From assembly GCA_029962745.1 (NCBI GenBank), contig CM057158.1:13873276-13937275 (forward strand): 64,000 nucleotides of DNA, in the 5' to 3' direction. The position numbers and the translations under genes were made by a program. This DNA is from Echinometra lucunter. Its lineage: Eukaryota > Echinodermata > Echinoidea > Camarodonta > Echinometridae. Below the pieces are notes generated by a model. That model was given only the letters and a program-made list of their open reading frames with translations, did no database searches and had not been told where the DNA came from. Positions 10,140-20,868 of this stretch are shown here, piece by piece (position 1 is the first letter of the stretch; every line of letters starts with the position of its first letter).

Positions 10140-10580
10140 ATATGCATACATGTGCTAATTTTGAGGTTGATCGGTCAAATGGTTGAGTTATGGTGAAAAC
10201 GAACCATTTCTATGTACATAATGACCTCTATGACCTTTGACCTTTGACCTTGTGACCCCAAAATCTAATCAGATCATTGTCCCTTCCATGTGCATACATG
10301 AGCCAAGTTTGAAGCCAATCTGTCAAATGGTTCTTAAGTTATCGCAAGAACGAACCATTTTTATGTATATTATTACCTCTATGACCTTGACCTTTGACCT
10401 TGAGACTCCAAAATCTAATCAGATCATTGTCCTTCCCATATGCATACACAAGCCAAGTTTGAAGTTGATCCGTCAAACGGTTCTTAAGTTATCGCGAGAA
10501 CGAAAACGGGACCGACGGACGGACGACCCGAAAACATAATGCCTCCGGCATACGGTGCCTACGGTGGGCGGAGGCATAAT
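10140..10580 (+). repeat. dispersed marine-invertebrate repeat with TGACCTTTGACCT motifs, about two monomers
   Basis: Two to three ~175-base monomers carry GAGTTAT(C/G) GCGAGAACGAA, TGACCTTTGACCT, and AAATCTAATCAGATCATTGTC. The block ends in a CGGACGGACG stretch and GCCTCCGGCATACGG. I know this type of element as common in marine invertebrate genomes. The sub-sequence TGACCTTTGACCT is the reverse complement of the DR1 nuclear-receptor element, and three half-sites sit one base apart at about 10229-10249. Confidence 0.7.
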
Positions 10581-10974
10581 AACACTGAAATGATTTCCAT
10601 GTCCCACAAAACCCTAGTTGGATGTGCATCCATATCTGATTGTGTGTATAAGGTTGTATCGTTTCATCAAAGGTTGAATTCACAAGACTGACAACGCTAT
10701 TAAAGTTCCGTATCTCCGCACATACACAATTGGCACGTTGTTCGGTTTGAATGTTCTGTGTAAGTTGTCTTTGCACTGTAAATCCTATACTCATACAGAT
10801 TTACGCAAATTATGCAAATTGCTCAAGGTTGCTGTTTGGGCAACCAAGCTGAAAATGTTCATAAACTACATAGGAACCTAAATCAATGAAAAAACTTCAA
10901 CGGAAAGAACTTTTCTAGGTCACACTGTTAGCTAAACAGGACTGTCTATTGCCCAATTGGGCTGGAGAAGCTAA

Positions 10975-11540
10975 TAAAAATCACAACTTCTGTCAAAAAT
11001 TCATAATTCATATTTCCATACAATATGAGTCGAGTTTCTTTCTCCAGGCCCATTTAAACTAAGAAAATGAGCTCATTTCGATACCTATGGGTTTTCAGCC
11101 AATTCTAATTAACCCAGGACCTACTACTTTTTTTTTTATAAATCGTATTTTCTGATGAAAATTCAGATTTTATATTTCCATACAATTTGAGTCCAGTTTC
11201 ATTTTCCTGGATCTTTAAAGCATGGATTCCGAGAAAATGAGCTTCCTTTGTCACCTTTGGTCTTTTGGCCAATTTTCATGACTAGCTTGATCGCGAACCT
11301 GAAACTTTTTTCGAAAAATCATAACTTCTGACGAAAATTCATATTTCATATTTCTATACAATTTGAGTCCAGTTTCATTGTCCTGGACCTTTGGATTCAT
11401 GGATTCTGAGAAAATGAGCTCATTTTGACATCTTTGGTGTTTTGGCCGAATTTGATGACCACAGACCTGCAACTATCTTCAAAAAATCAAATTTTCTGAC
11501 GAAAATAAATCTATATTTCATTTTTTCCATACTATTCCAG
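10975..11540. repeat. ~170-bp satellite-like tandem repeat, 3-4 units
   Basis: The start phrase AATC(A/G)TAACTTCTGACGAAAA recurs near 10978, 11141, 11316 and 11484 (spacing about 163, 175 and 168). Inside each unit are ATTTCCATACAATTTGAGTC, TCCTGGA and GAGAAAATGAGCT. Units are diverged, so the array is old. No coding function. Confidence 0.75.
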
Positions 11541-12200
11541 TCCATAGTAAATGAAGAAGCTTAATAGGAGAAATTTATAATTTGTAAACAAATTTTCAGC
11601 ATTAATCCCAATGTTAAAGATCGTATGTTCAATCTGTAATCTCAAGTCAGAAAAACTGGAACCAGCGGGATTCGAACCTGCCATGTATTGCTTGCCGGGC
11701 AGCGACTTAACCACCAAGCTATTCTAGTTCACGGCCTTGATGAACTGGAGTTAAATACCCAAGATCCGCCTCTTTCTGACTCATTAATATGCAATGGTCC
11801 GCTGTGGACAAATAAATAGTAAACATTCCTTATTTTTCGCTGCCCGCGAGCTGCCCATAGCCGACAAAAAGGTGACCTGTGATGGCGTGCTAAAAAGATA
11901 TGACATATTCGGAGGAGCGACAAGTCATTTGTCAGGGAAGTTGTTGCTGGTCTTGGCATAGATGGCTTTGTGAAACACTTAGCAGACAAGATGACCGACA
12001 ACTCTGAGATGTCGTTGATCTTGTAGTTATGACGGTTTCATGAAACGCGCCCCTGGAGTCAAATACCCAAGATCCTCTTCTTTCTGACTCATGAATATGC
12101 AACGGTATGCTGTGGACAAATAGATAGTAAATGAAGAAGCTTAATGGGAGAAATCTATAATTTGTAAACAAATTTTCGGCATTTTTTATTTCTTCAAATT
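11541..12200. repeat. dispersed repeat present twice, interrupted by the tRNA-like head
   Basis: AAATACCCAAGATCC, TTCTGACTCAT(G/T)AATATGCAA and CTGTGGACAAATA occur at about 11752-11815 and again at 12060-12122. GAAGAAGCTTAAT(A/G)GGAGAAAT with TTTGTAAACAAATTTTC occurs at about 11551-11597 and 12135-12178. Two copies of one diverged repeat. Confidence 0.65.
11655..11740 (-). mobile_element. tRNA-derived SINE head (tRNA-like)
   Basis: Read on the minus strand it has a 7-bp acceptor-like stem (GAACTAG with CTGGTTC), an A-box-like TAGCTTGGTGG and a perfect B box GGTTCGAATCC. The anticodon arm does not fold with a normal 7-base loop, and the T stem has a mismatch. It is a tRNA-like promoter of a SINE, not a working tRNA gene. 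Confidence 0.6.
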
Positions 12201-13200
12201 TATTCAAATTTATCATTTTTCTGACTTGACATTTTCATTACAGATCAAACATATGATCTTTAACACTGGTAGTAATGCTCCTGTTGCATGCTGCAGAGCT
12301 GCCAAAATAATGTGGTTTGGTGCCCTATGTCTGCACTTATGCATAACTAGACCTCTAAATCTAAGTAACTACTAACTTTTAGTATTATTAAATAATATTA
12401 ACTAGGTCTAGATCTAAGTCTAGGCCTTAAGCGATTCTAACATCACAAAAGATGCAACACAAGAACACATCATCTTTAAATCATTTTAAGTGATAGATCT
12501 ATGTATGATGTACCAGTGAAAATAATGAGAAAAAACTGGTGAAAAACATCTATTTTTATGTATTTTTATTCACATGCCTTGAAAATGTCATTTTTCATAC
12601 AAAAATCCTGAACTGCATGTAAAGTGAATGAGTGCACACAGAATTTGGTGTCCAACTTAACTGACTGTGTCGCCTTTACTTGTGAAAATGACATTGTTCT
12701 TATTCGAATTTTACTAATATTTTCGGCACGATTACTCTCTCGGATATGAGGATTAAAATGAGGTCAGCAAATAGAGGAATACTAAAGGAAAGGCTTGTCG
12801 ATTTCAAGTGAAAATGTTGTGCGCAGACAAAGCAAGGGCCCTCCACACAAGAACGGCTCCTGATCCTGTTCTGTGAGGATCGATCGGACGCCGGGCGGGT
12901 GTGGATGTGAGGACTGAATGGCCGGAGAATGAGCTGATCGCCTCTAGTCTAACAAGTACCGTAACAGTTAGCAGTTATTCTTATACCTTGCAGAATCCCC
13001 GTCATTCCTTTCTTTGCTGCATATTCAAGAATGATCTCTTCCACTCGCTGCTGGTCCATGGCACTCCTCATTCATTCAGTATATACCGTATCAGGAAGAC
13101 CAACATACAAAAATCAAAACAAATAAGATTACCGTAGGGTCTACATGATGTGTAGGTACGATATGGGTGTCTGACTGAAAGAAAAGATTTGCCTGAGCTA
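12201..13200. other. no gene seen
   Basis: AT-rich intergenic sequence. A short GC-rich patch lies near 12880-12915. No coding region, RNA or repeat is supported. Confidence 0.45.
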
Positions 13201-13254
13201 GCGCTGGCGCAGCTAGCATAGCTAGCATAGCTAGCTAGCTGCGCACATTATGTT

Positions 13255-13294
13255 TGACCTCGCCTCCTCCACAGCTGTGGAGGAGGCGAGGTCA
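13255..13294. repeat. perfect 40-bp palindrome with no spacer
   Basis: The half TGACCTCGCCTCCTCCACAG (13255-13274) is followed immediately by its exact reverse complement (13275-13294). A second, imperfect palindrome of CTAGCTAG words with GCGC ends lies just upstream (13203-13244). Confidence 0.95.
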
Positions 13295-13299
13295 CAGGC

Positions 13300-13365
13300 C
13301 CGTAATTATAGGGGGGGGGGGGGCACGTCATGGGCCCCGGGGGGGGGGGTCGGGGGATTCGGACG

Positions 13366-13399
<34 letters not shown>

Positions 13400-13770
13400 C
13401 TGGAGAGCAGGGGTCGGCTTGCAAAAAAAATTAATAATAATAATAAAAGAGAGAGACAAGCGAGTGGAGTGATGAAGGAAGAGGGAAATTAACATATGAT
13501 GAATTAAAATTTAAAGATCTTTCCATCTATTTATTATACTCAGGAGGGTCGGAGGTTCGATAGCCCCCCGGGTAGGCCCCCCCCCTTCACTGGTGAGCAG
13601 AGGTCTGCTTGCAAAAAGGGGGGGAAATAGAGAAGCGATGTGAGAGATGAAGGAAATTATTTATAAAATAAAGGGATTCTGTGTATTAATTACTCAGGTC
13701 CTACGGGCGGTGGGGGGGGGGGGGGGGGCGGGGATTCGAAAGAGCCCTCTGCTGAGCAGAGGTCCGCTCC

Positions 13771-13801
<31 letters not shown>

Positions 13802-13960
13802 AATGGAGAAGCAAGGGAGAGGCTCAGTTCCGTCTTTCACCATCTATTTTCAATTCTGTACATTCTGCATTCATATTGCAATCAGTTTAGGTCCATGGCA
13901 GGTCTGTGACGGGAAGGGAGGGTTCAGAGGGTTTGAACACCCCCCCCCCCCCCCGTCCTA
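13300..13960. repeat. tandem units built around long poly-G/poly-C tracts
   Basis: At least three diverged units contain a G run, GATTCG(A/G), a C run, GAGCAG(A/G)GGTC(G/T)GCTTGC, an A run, then GAGAAGC and GATGAAGGAA. The longest C run is ~26. Apparent Pro/Gly-rich reading frames here come from these runs and are not genes. Confidence 0.6.
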
Positions 13961-13986
13961 AAGCCAGCGAGCAGCTTAAAGACGCT

Positions 13987-14310
13987 CAGTCATGGGCTTT
14001 CATGGGGAATTTGACACCATGGGTGCTTACCCAGTAACAGGTGTTGTCCATCACTATGAGTTCTATGACCAACAGAGCTTATGTAATGCTATGTATATTC
14101 CACCCTTTGCCCCATATGACAAAGTCATTATCTCACTTTCCCTGGCTCGAGAATGCCCGAAGCAGACCGAAGAATGTTTATGGTGGGACAGCTTGTTTTG
14201 CTGTGCTCCAGAAGACCAGAAATGTAGTTCTATTACAGGTATTTCCAGTGCTTTTCACAAAGTCTGGTGTCAGCAAATTATAATCCACTCCCCATGAAAG
14301 CCCACGACTG
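13987..14310. mobile_element. 324-bp MITE with CAGTC terminal inverted repeats
   Basis: The left end CAGTCATGGGCTTTCATGGG and right end CCCATGAAAGCCCACGACTG are inverted repeats with one mismatch over 21 bases. An internal 101-codon open frame is unlike any protein I know and is probably fortuitous. No clear target duplication. Confidence 0.7.
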
Positions 14311-14656
14311 AACTAGGGCTTCCAGTCCATTTGAACTTCTTTGTTAACAAAATGCAGTCATCCTAATCAATTTTCACATCTTTGGGTATTTACTTTCAGA
14401 ATTCATCTTTTCATTGTCTATGACTATATATGTGACGAATTTCAATGATAACTTCTTGAAATCAACTCCCCAAAGATGAAATATTGCTTCCGATCGCCAC
14501 GAGTTCGAATGCAATAACGAAAAAGAATGGAAATGAAACTGCTTGACGTGTTGAATGACATTTTTGATTACTATAATCTATCTTTTACATTTGGATGATT
14601 ATTAATTCCTGCAGCGAAGTTGTACAAATAGTGTCATATTCGCAGATATAGGTGAT

Positions 14657-14742
14657 CGAAAATATTATTCAAATATCTTATAGGCTTATAACATGAGGCC
14701 GAAAATACTATTCAAATATCTTATAGGCTTATAACATGAGGC
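14657..14742. repeat. 43-bp tandem duplication
   Basis: Two adjacent 43-base copies (14657-14699 and 14700-14742) differ at one base. Each ends in CTTATAACATGAGGC. Confidence 0.9.
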
Positions 14743-14989
14743 CGTCGTCAACATCAAGCAGGCCGCTCATGACGACGGTCTCCTGCGTTCTGAAATTCAG
14801 TTAAATAATATTTTTCATATACTTTTTTTTTATATTCAGAAAGAGATTGTAAATGATTCGTGTGTCTAAAATGTGTATGTATAAAATATGTTATAATTGA
14901 TTATGTTGTATTGTGTTGAGCATGTTGAACGCAGAAATAAATTTCAAACAAACATAATGTAGGCCTATCACAGTAACGAATAACAGTTC

Positions 14990-15095
14990 TACCACGAAAA
15001 AGAGAACTTATTTTTCCTCGCTTGCTGCGCTCGCTCGTATAACATACAGTTTGGTTTTGTAAAGCAAACATATTTCCTCAGAACTTAAAAAAAAA

Positions 15096-15158
<63 letters not shown>

Positions 15159-15620
15159 CTTTATAATTCATTATAATTCATTTATATGTACATTGCATAC
15201 TTGTATATACTTATCAAGGGACTTATCAAAGGATGAATGTGTACATATATTTTCTGTTATAATATTGTAATGCTATTGTTTTTTCTTTCTGTTGGAAATG
15301 AAATGAATACGAATTGAATACGAATTGAATATTCAGCGAGTGAAGTGACGGAATATACATATATTTCTAATTACAGACCTACAGCATAATGATGAGAAAT
15401 AATAGGCCTACTTCTAGCGTCATGAGAGGGTTTTTCCTAGCTCATTTCACTCGCTCGTAGTATCCAAAACAGTGTGGTTTGGGACAGCTAACAAGTGGAC
15501 CAGTGAGGTGTCAGTCACATTTGGCAGCGATGTAATAGCACTTCTTCCAGGAAGTGGATATTTTTGTCTCGCTCGCTGAGCTCGTTCGCATTTTCTTTAA
15601 AAAAAAAATCATCTGTCCCT
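14990..15620. repeat. diverged units with the GCTCGCT palindrome and a (TA)n tract
   Basis: The motif CCTCGCTTGCTGCGCTCGCT (15017 onward) and related CTCATTTCACTCGCTCGTAG and CTCGCTCGCTGAGCTCGTTC are spaced along this stretch, with a ~60-base (TA)n run at 15097-15156. These are remnants of the same family seen at 18290-18860. The stretch 15620-16370 adds a poly-G run near 15690 and one more motif at 16163, with no gene. Confidence 0.55.
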
Positions 15621-16384
15621 AGATATTCCATCAAAGTAATAACGATCCACTGAGATAGTGTTTGAAAATTATTTCTTGTGTGTGTCGGGGGGGGGGGGGG
15701 GGGAGATGACTAGATGAGACTTAGAATGCATTACTGTAGTTACCACAAAAATTACTGGCAAAATCTTTCCATCTCCCTGGTCTTACACCCACTCCCCCAT
15801 TCAATATGTTCTAGCCGATGTCCCTGGTTGCAAGGCCCATGATATTCCAATATGACATTATTGCAATATGCAGGTACGGCGTTGCCTTGTCACCATGGCA
15901 CCCAAATACTTGCTTTGCCAGTCTTACTTTCCATATATTGAAATGAGCAACAGCCACGTAAAAAGAATATTTTTCTTTGCCGCAAAAATCTAGAAACGAG
16001 ATAGTTTCAGGCAGCAAGGTTCATGAATATTTCCATATGACGTTATTGCAATTCAGGCTTGTGCAACGCCCTATCGCCATGGCTCACGAATACGTCTTGT
16101 TAGGCCCACTTTACTTTCTCTATTGAAATGAGAAATACATGTAACAAAGTAAAGTGCATTTTTCTTTGCTCGCTTCGCTCGCTTGCAAAACCTATAATCA
16201 ACAGTTCCATGCAGTAAGGTCCCATGAATATTTAGGGTTATGACAATTTTTGTATACGTCACTACTGGTCACTGCCCTATCACAACGGCGCCCAGACATT
16301 AAGGTTAGTTTAGGTCTATATTTTCTCTATCGAAATGAGCAACAACAAAGTAATTAATTCAAGATTAAGATAACGAGATGTTGA

Positions 16385-16925
16385 AACTCGGCAAGTCGAT
16401 TTGCTGAGTTTCAACAACTCGTCTTCTTGTCTTATTGTCCCATACAAGTCGATTTGCCGAGTTACAACATGTCATAATCTTGTCTTCTTGTCCTAAACAA
16501 TCGATTTGCCGAGTTTCAACAAGTCGCCATCTTGTTTTCTTGTCGCGAACAAGTCGATTTGCCGAGTTACAACATTTCATAATCTTATCTTCTTGTCCTA
16601 AACAAGTCGATTTGCCGAGTTCCAACATCTCATCATCTTGTCTTCTTGTCCCAAACAAGTCGATTTGCCGAGTTTCAACAACTCGGCTTCTTGTCTTTTT
16701 CCAAACAAGTTGACTTGCCGAGTTTCAACAACTCGTCATCTTGACTTCTTGTCCCGAACAAGTCAATTTGCTGAGTTCCAACAACTTGTCATTTCCTGTC
16801 TTCTTGTCCCATACAAGTCGACTTTCCGAGTTCCACACAACCCGGCTTCTTGACTTCTTGTTCCAAAACAAGTGGACTTGCCGAGTTCCAACAACTCGTC
16901 TTCTCGTCATTTAACCCGTCTTTTC
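16385..16925. repeat. ~52-bp minisatellite, about 10 units
   Basis: CAAGTCGATTTGCCGAGTT recurs every ~52 bases (near 16391, 16446, 16498, 16550, 16604, 16657, 16707, 16759, 16813 and 16869), each time followed by CAAC and TCTTCTTGTCC. Several frames are open because stops are rare in the unit. Confidence 0.85.
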
Positions 16926-16959
16926 GTCTCCTTATCTCGTCATCTGGTTGGCACTTATA

Positions 16960-17066
16960 AGCTTCCGTAAATTTGGCATCTCGGGTCATGAATTTCACAT
17001 CCCAGGTCATGAATATCGCATCCTGGGTCCTGTTGTCGAGCGTTGAAAGTTCAAGGCCACCATAGT
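16960..17066. mobile_element. one end of the GGTGGCCCTGAA foldback element
   Basis: CGGGTCATGAATTTCACATC, CCTGTTGTCGAGCGTT and TTCAAGGCCACCATA match the right arm of the complete element at 20350-20718. No matching left arm was found next to it. The 52-bp array on its left may be an expanded interior. Confidence 0.55.
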
Positions 17067-17139
17067 TTTGACAGACGTGTATAAATCAAAATTGTTTACG
17101 TCTGGGACCGACCGACCGACCGACCTACCTACCTCCATC

Positions 17140-17550
17140 GTGCCCAATTATAGGCGGATCCGGGGGGGGGGGGAGGGGCCGAAGCGGCCGCGCCCCCCCC
17201 CCTATTGGTGGAGCAAAAGAGAGAGAGAGAGAGAAAAGAAAAAAAAAAAGAAAAGGGGATGACTGTTCACTTGAAAGAAACAAAAGCAGGTCGGGCTATG
17301 GCAAAATTTCCGCTTGCGCTTCACGCTCGCATGCTTTTATTTTGAGAGTTATAAGAAAGAATTACAAGTATAATTCATTTTATGGGGATTTTCCCGCTCG
17401 CGCTTCGCGCTCGCATTTATTAGGGGGAGGTTAATTAAGCTATCAGTTTTAGAAGGAGTTCAAGGATAAATGAGAGGCAAAATTGCTCTGCCTTCAGGTT
17501 ATTATAAACCAAAATTTCCGCTCGCGCTTCGCGCTCGCAATTGTCACTTC
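17140..17550. repeat. poly-G/C block and GCTCGCGCTTCGCGCTCGC palindromes
   Basis: A G run and a C run flank CGAAGCGGCCGCG at 17161-17205. Three copies of CGCTCGCGCTTCGCGCTCGC or close variants follow near 17313, 17398 and 17520, each set in AT-rich DNA. No gene. Confidence 0.6.
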
Positions 17551-17729
17551 CTCAAAAAGGTCCACTATTTCCAAAGTCGAACCCCCGTAATAATCCTGTC
17601 AGTGACTTACCCCCATAATGTAAAACTGGGGAGAGGTATCATTTCCAATAATCCATGATGGATCGTATTGTCGGAAGGACAAGGGCCGTCGATAACGGGG
17701 AGGGTGTGTGGGGGGGGGGGGGGGGTCTG

Positions 17730-17950
17730 CCGTCGGGAAAAATGAAAAAGGGGGAGAGAAAAATGAGAAGAGGAAAGGAAAAAAAGAAACATGAAAGGAA
17801 AAAGAAGAGAAAGAGGAAAGAGAAAAAAGGAAAGGAGAGAAGAAAAGAAAAAGAAAAAGAGAAGGAAGAAAGAGAAAGAGAAAAAGAAAGAGAGGGGAAA
17901 ATGAAAAGAGGAAAACAAGGAAGAAAATGGATGAGAAAAACAGTGATGAC
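17730..17950 (+). repeat. long polypurine tract
   Basis: Almost only A and G on this strand, with about 108 uninterrupted purines around 17793-17900. The low-complexity Lys/Arg/Glu or Phe/Ser/Leu reading frames here are artefacts. Poly-G runs lie on both sides (17710-17726 and 18035-18049). Confidence 0.85.
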
Positions 17951-18289
17951 AAGGTAAAGAGAAGAAAAGTCTCGGAGAGGGAAAGAGAGGTTCCGACGTT
18001 GTGCTTGCGGGTACGGTGCAGACGTGGAGTAGGTGGGGGGGGGGGGGGTGGGAATGATGGACCATGTTGGGTCAGTAAGGGTTGTCCCGGCTGCACTTTG
18101 TCGGTATCCTTGCTTGATCCTTCATCTCCCTTGGCAAATTTTTATATTACGCAATTGGTGCGCTGTCTGTATCCCGACGATAGTGTACCTTGATGATGGG
18201 GTCGTCCAGTTATCAGGTTACCCAGCCCTTCATCGAGTCCGGACTGAAATCTACATTTCATAGAAAATTTTGTCGGTCGCTCACTTCGC

Positions 18290-18860
18290 CCTGGTAGAAA
18301 CAGAATGGTTTCAGACGGCAAGCGAGGTGCCCAAATAGAGTCATATTTGGCAAACAGATGATTGAATGTTATTTAGATATCTTTTAGGAGTGTATTATTT
18401 GATGACAAAATAACACTTCTACCATGAAGAAGAGTGTATAATTTGCCTCGCTCGCTGCGCTCGCTCGTATAGATGAAGGATAGTTTCGCTTTTTTGGCAT
18501 ATAGAAAATCGAATACATAATTTAGATATCTTATATATTTAAATGCATTTTGATGACAAAATAACACTCATTCTATGGAAATGGGTGTATATATTTTCTC
18601 GCTCGCTGTGCTCCCTCGTATAATATTCACATACGGGATCGTTTCCGAAAAGCAAAAGAATTCGGTACGCGAGGTTACCGAATATATGATTTAGATATCT
18701 TACTCGTCTAAGTTTATTTTGACGAAATAACATGAAAAAGAATGTATATTTTTCCTCGCTCGCTGCGCTCGCTCGTATAATATTCAAGTACGGGATCGTT
18801 TTGGAATAACAGAAGAATTGGGCAAGCGAGGTGACCAAATATATAATTTAGATACCTTTC
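18290..18860. repeat. ~155-bp tandem repeat containing CCTCGCTCGCTGCGCTCGCT
   Basis: The palindromic motif appears near 18443, 18598 and 18755. Around it are shared blocks: TTAGATATCTTA, GATGACAAAATAACACT, TATAATATTCA, CGGGATCGTTT and AAGCGAGGT. Similar monomers lie at 14990-15620 and inside the hAT-like element at 42045-43421. Confidence 0.75.
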
Positions 18861-18879
18861 AGCCTATTGTGTATTTTTA

Positions 18880-19400
18880 TGAAGAATAATTACCTCAATG
18901 AAATAACTGCCCTTTTCAAACCTGTTTAGTGCCCCTTTTTCTTCTTACAAGGTCCCATTTTAATTCTAACAACTGCCCTTTTCCGCTTCAGATAAGTCGC
19001 CCTTCTTAAATCCTACAAGTACCCCCTCCCTTTTACACCAGATTAGTGTTAGTGACCCTTTCCCCTTGATCTTTTCCCTTCTATAATAAATGTCCCTACT
19101 GAAATGTGACGAGTACCCCTTTTGACTGCCCATTTCCGCTTCTAATAGTGCAATTCAGATTATGCTGAGTGCCCCTTTCACCCATTGTACGTGCCATTTC
19201 TTGCTATTGCCCCAACTTTGGAAGACGCTCCGCCGCCCCTGTAGTGCCCATTTTCTAAATGCCCTTTTTGGCGATGCCCCAATTAAGAAGAAAAAAAAAA
19301 CTCTTAGCGTCATAATTATTTCATGTTTGAAATAAGTCATCCATGTTAAAGAAGACATTCAAATAGTAAGCATTTTTACCATAAGTCCCCCTTTAGTTGA
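18880..19400. repeat. degenerate GCCCCTTTT-rich stretch
   Basis: The words TGCCCCTTTT, TGCCCATTTTC and GTACCCC recur at irregular intervals of about 20-50 bases. It looks like a decayed minisatellite. No coding feature. Confidence 0.4.
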
Positions 19401-19704
19401 TACTCCCACGTCCGTTACTTACAGGCGTTCCTTCTACTGTAGAAGGAACAAGAATGTAACATCCTTGTTGTAAATTTGTAGCTGTTCATCAAGAGGAAAA
19501 TGACAATGGACTGATGATTTTAAAAAAAAAAATTCTCGCTTCCAAAACGGTGACTTGGTGAAGAGTCCCCGTGACTTCTTTTTCACAGAAGTTGTACTTG
19601 ACGACTACTTGGTGAATTAAGAGTTCATATCTCTTATACGTGGAAATGTCGGTGACTTGGCGAAGTCAGAATTAAAATGCCTCTTTATAAATGCATGCAT
19701 TTTA

Positions 19705-20115
19705 AGCCCGCCGCACACTATACGATCCACCTGCGATCCGATTTTGGAAAAAAAATGTTAGGCCTATAGCATTTGATATCATCATTCAAACATGTGAAAT
19801 CTTAGTTATCGAAGTTTCGAATAGTCGTATGAATACAAAAATCGAAATTCCAGGGCGACTACGAGCCTCACTGTAGGAATAAAAGCGAACTCAATTCCGA
19901 ATCGTAGCAATCTTGCAATCGGCTACGATTTGAAGCCGATTCCTTTACTCCCACCACAAGGCTTGCAGTTAACCAAAATTTCGATTTTAGTATTTCTATC
20001 ATTATTATGAACTTCAAATAAGATCATTCTACCTGTTTAATCTTTCATATTTAATGCTAAATGCCATTTGTTTGAAAATCGGGTCGCAGTCTGATCGTAT
20101 AGTGTGCAGCGGGTT
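19705..20115. mobile_element. 411-bp Harbinger-like MITE, TTA target duplication
   Basis: Terminal inverted repeats begin AGCCCGCCGCACACTATACG and, from the other end, AACCCGCTGCACACTATACG, and continue through GATC and CTGCGA(T/C)CCGATTTT. TTA flanks both ends (19702-19704 and 20116-20118), as expected for PIF/Harbinger elements. The host DNA on both sides carries related GGTGACTTGGTGAAGA words, so the element split a pre-existing repeat. No transposase. Confidence 0.7.
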
Positions 20116-20349
20116 TTAGACAACATGGCTTGGTGCATGCAGATTCCCCGTGTAATTGGTGAAGAGTTTGAAATAATTATCTCTTAAAAATGTACACTAC
20201 GGTGACTTGATAAACAAGAAATACACTTCTTTAAATATTTCTTCTTTAAACCCCCTTCATTTCGCCAGTGTGCGGACATGTACAGAGGAGCCAACAGAAC
20301 GACCTCATTCGATGGGGGTAGAACACAGTGGAGAGGAAGGCCGAGGAAG

Positions 20350-20718
20350 TATGGTGGCCCTGAAGTACGCTCGACAACAGGTCATGTGCGACGTGAATTT
20401 CGCATTCCAGGTCCTGAACTTCGTATCCGAGGTCGTGAAATTCATGACCCGTAGCGCCAACTTTGCATCCCAAGTCGTGAAATTCACGACCCGCGGTGCG
20501 AAATTCAGGATTGGGATGCAAAGTTCGCGCCACGGGTCCTGAATTTCGCACCGCGGGTCGTGAATTTCACGACTTGGGATGCAAAGTTTGCGCCACGGGT
20601 CATGAATTTCGCATCGCGGGTCGTGAATTTCACGACTTGGGATGCAAAGTTCAGGACCTGGGATGCGAAATTCACGTCGCACATGACCTGTTGTCGAGCG
20701 TACTTCAGGGCCACCATA
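20350..20718. mobile_element. 369-bp foldback element with nested palindromes
   Basis: The left arm TATGGTGGCCCTGAAGTACG returns as the reverse complement at the right end. The arms are identical for ~55 bases and similar for ~85. The interior is made of smaller palindromic units such as GTCGTGAATTTCACGAC and GGATGCAAAGTT. AGGAAG flanks both ends. Open frames in all directions are by-products. Confidence 0.85.
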
Positions 20719-20868
20719 AGGAAGAGATGGATGGACGGTATTATCAAAGGAGGATGGAGCTGAAGTAGAATCAGAGTTAGAAAATGAAGGAGCTAAATGG
20801 AGAGCGGTGAAGAGAAGACCCCCCCCCCCTCCCCCTTCTGGGGATTCACGGGCTGCTGCTGCTGCTGA

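Noticed and set aside
11655..11740. True tRNA gene on the minus strand
   Set aside because: Acceptor stem and B box are good, but the anticodon arm does not form a 7-base loop and the T stem is mismatched. It is better explained as a SINE head.
13250..13961. Proline/glycine-rich proteins
   Set aside because: They are translations of poly-C and poly-G runs in several frames, without splice signals or conservation cues.
13992..14297. 101-codon frame starting MGFHGEFDTMGAYP
   Set aside because: It spans a MITE from one terminal inverted repeat to the other, and no domain is recognised.
16385..16925. CRISPR-like array of regularly spaced repeats
   Set aside because: The host is an animal, and the entire 52-bp unit is repeated, not a short repeat with unique spacers. 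It is an ordinary minisatellite.
17599..18096. Phe/Ser/Leu-rich or Lys/Arg/Glu-rich protein of 100-165 residues
   Set aside because: It lies in a polypurine tract. Both strands give low-complexity frames.
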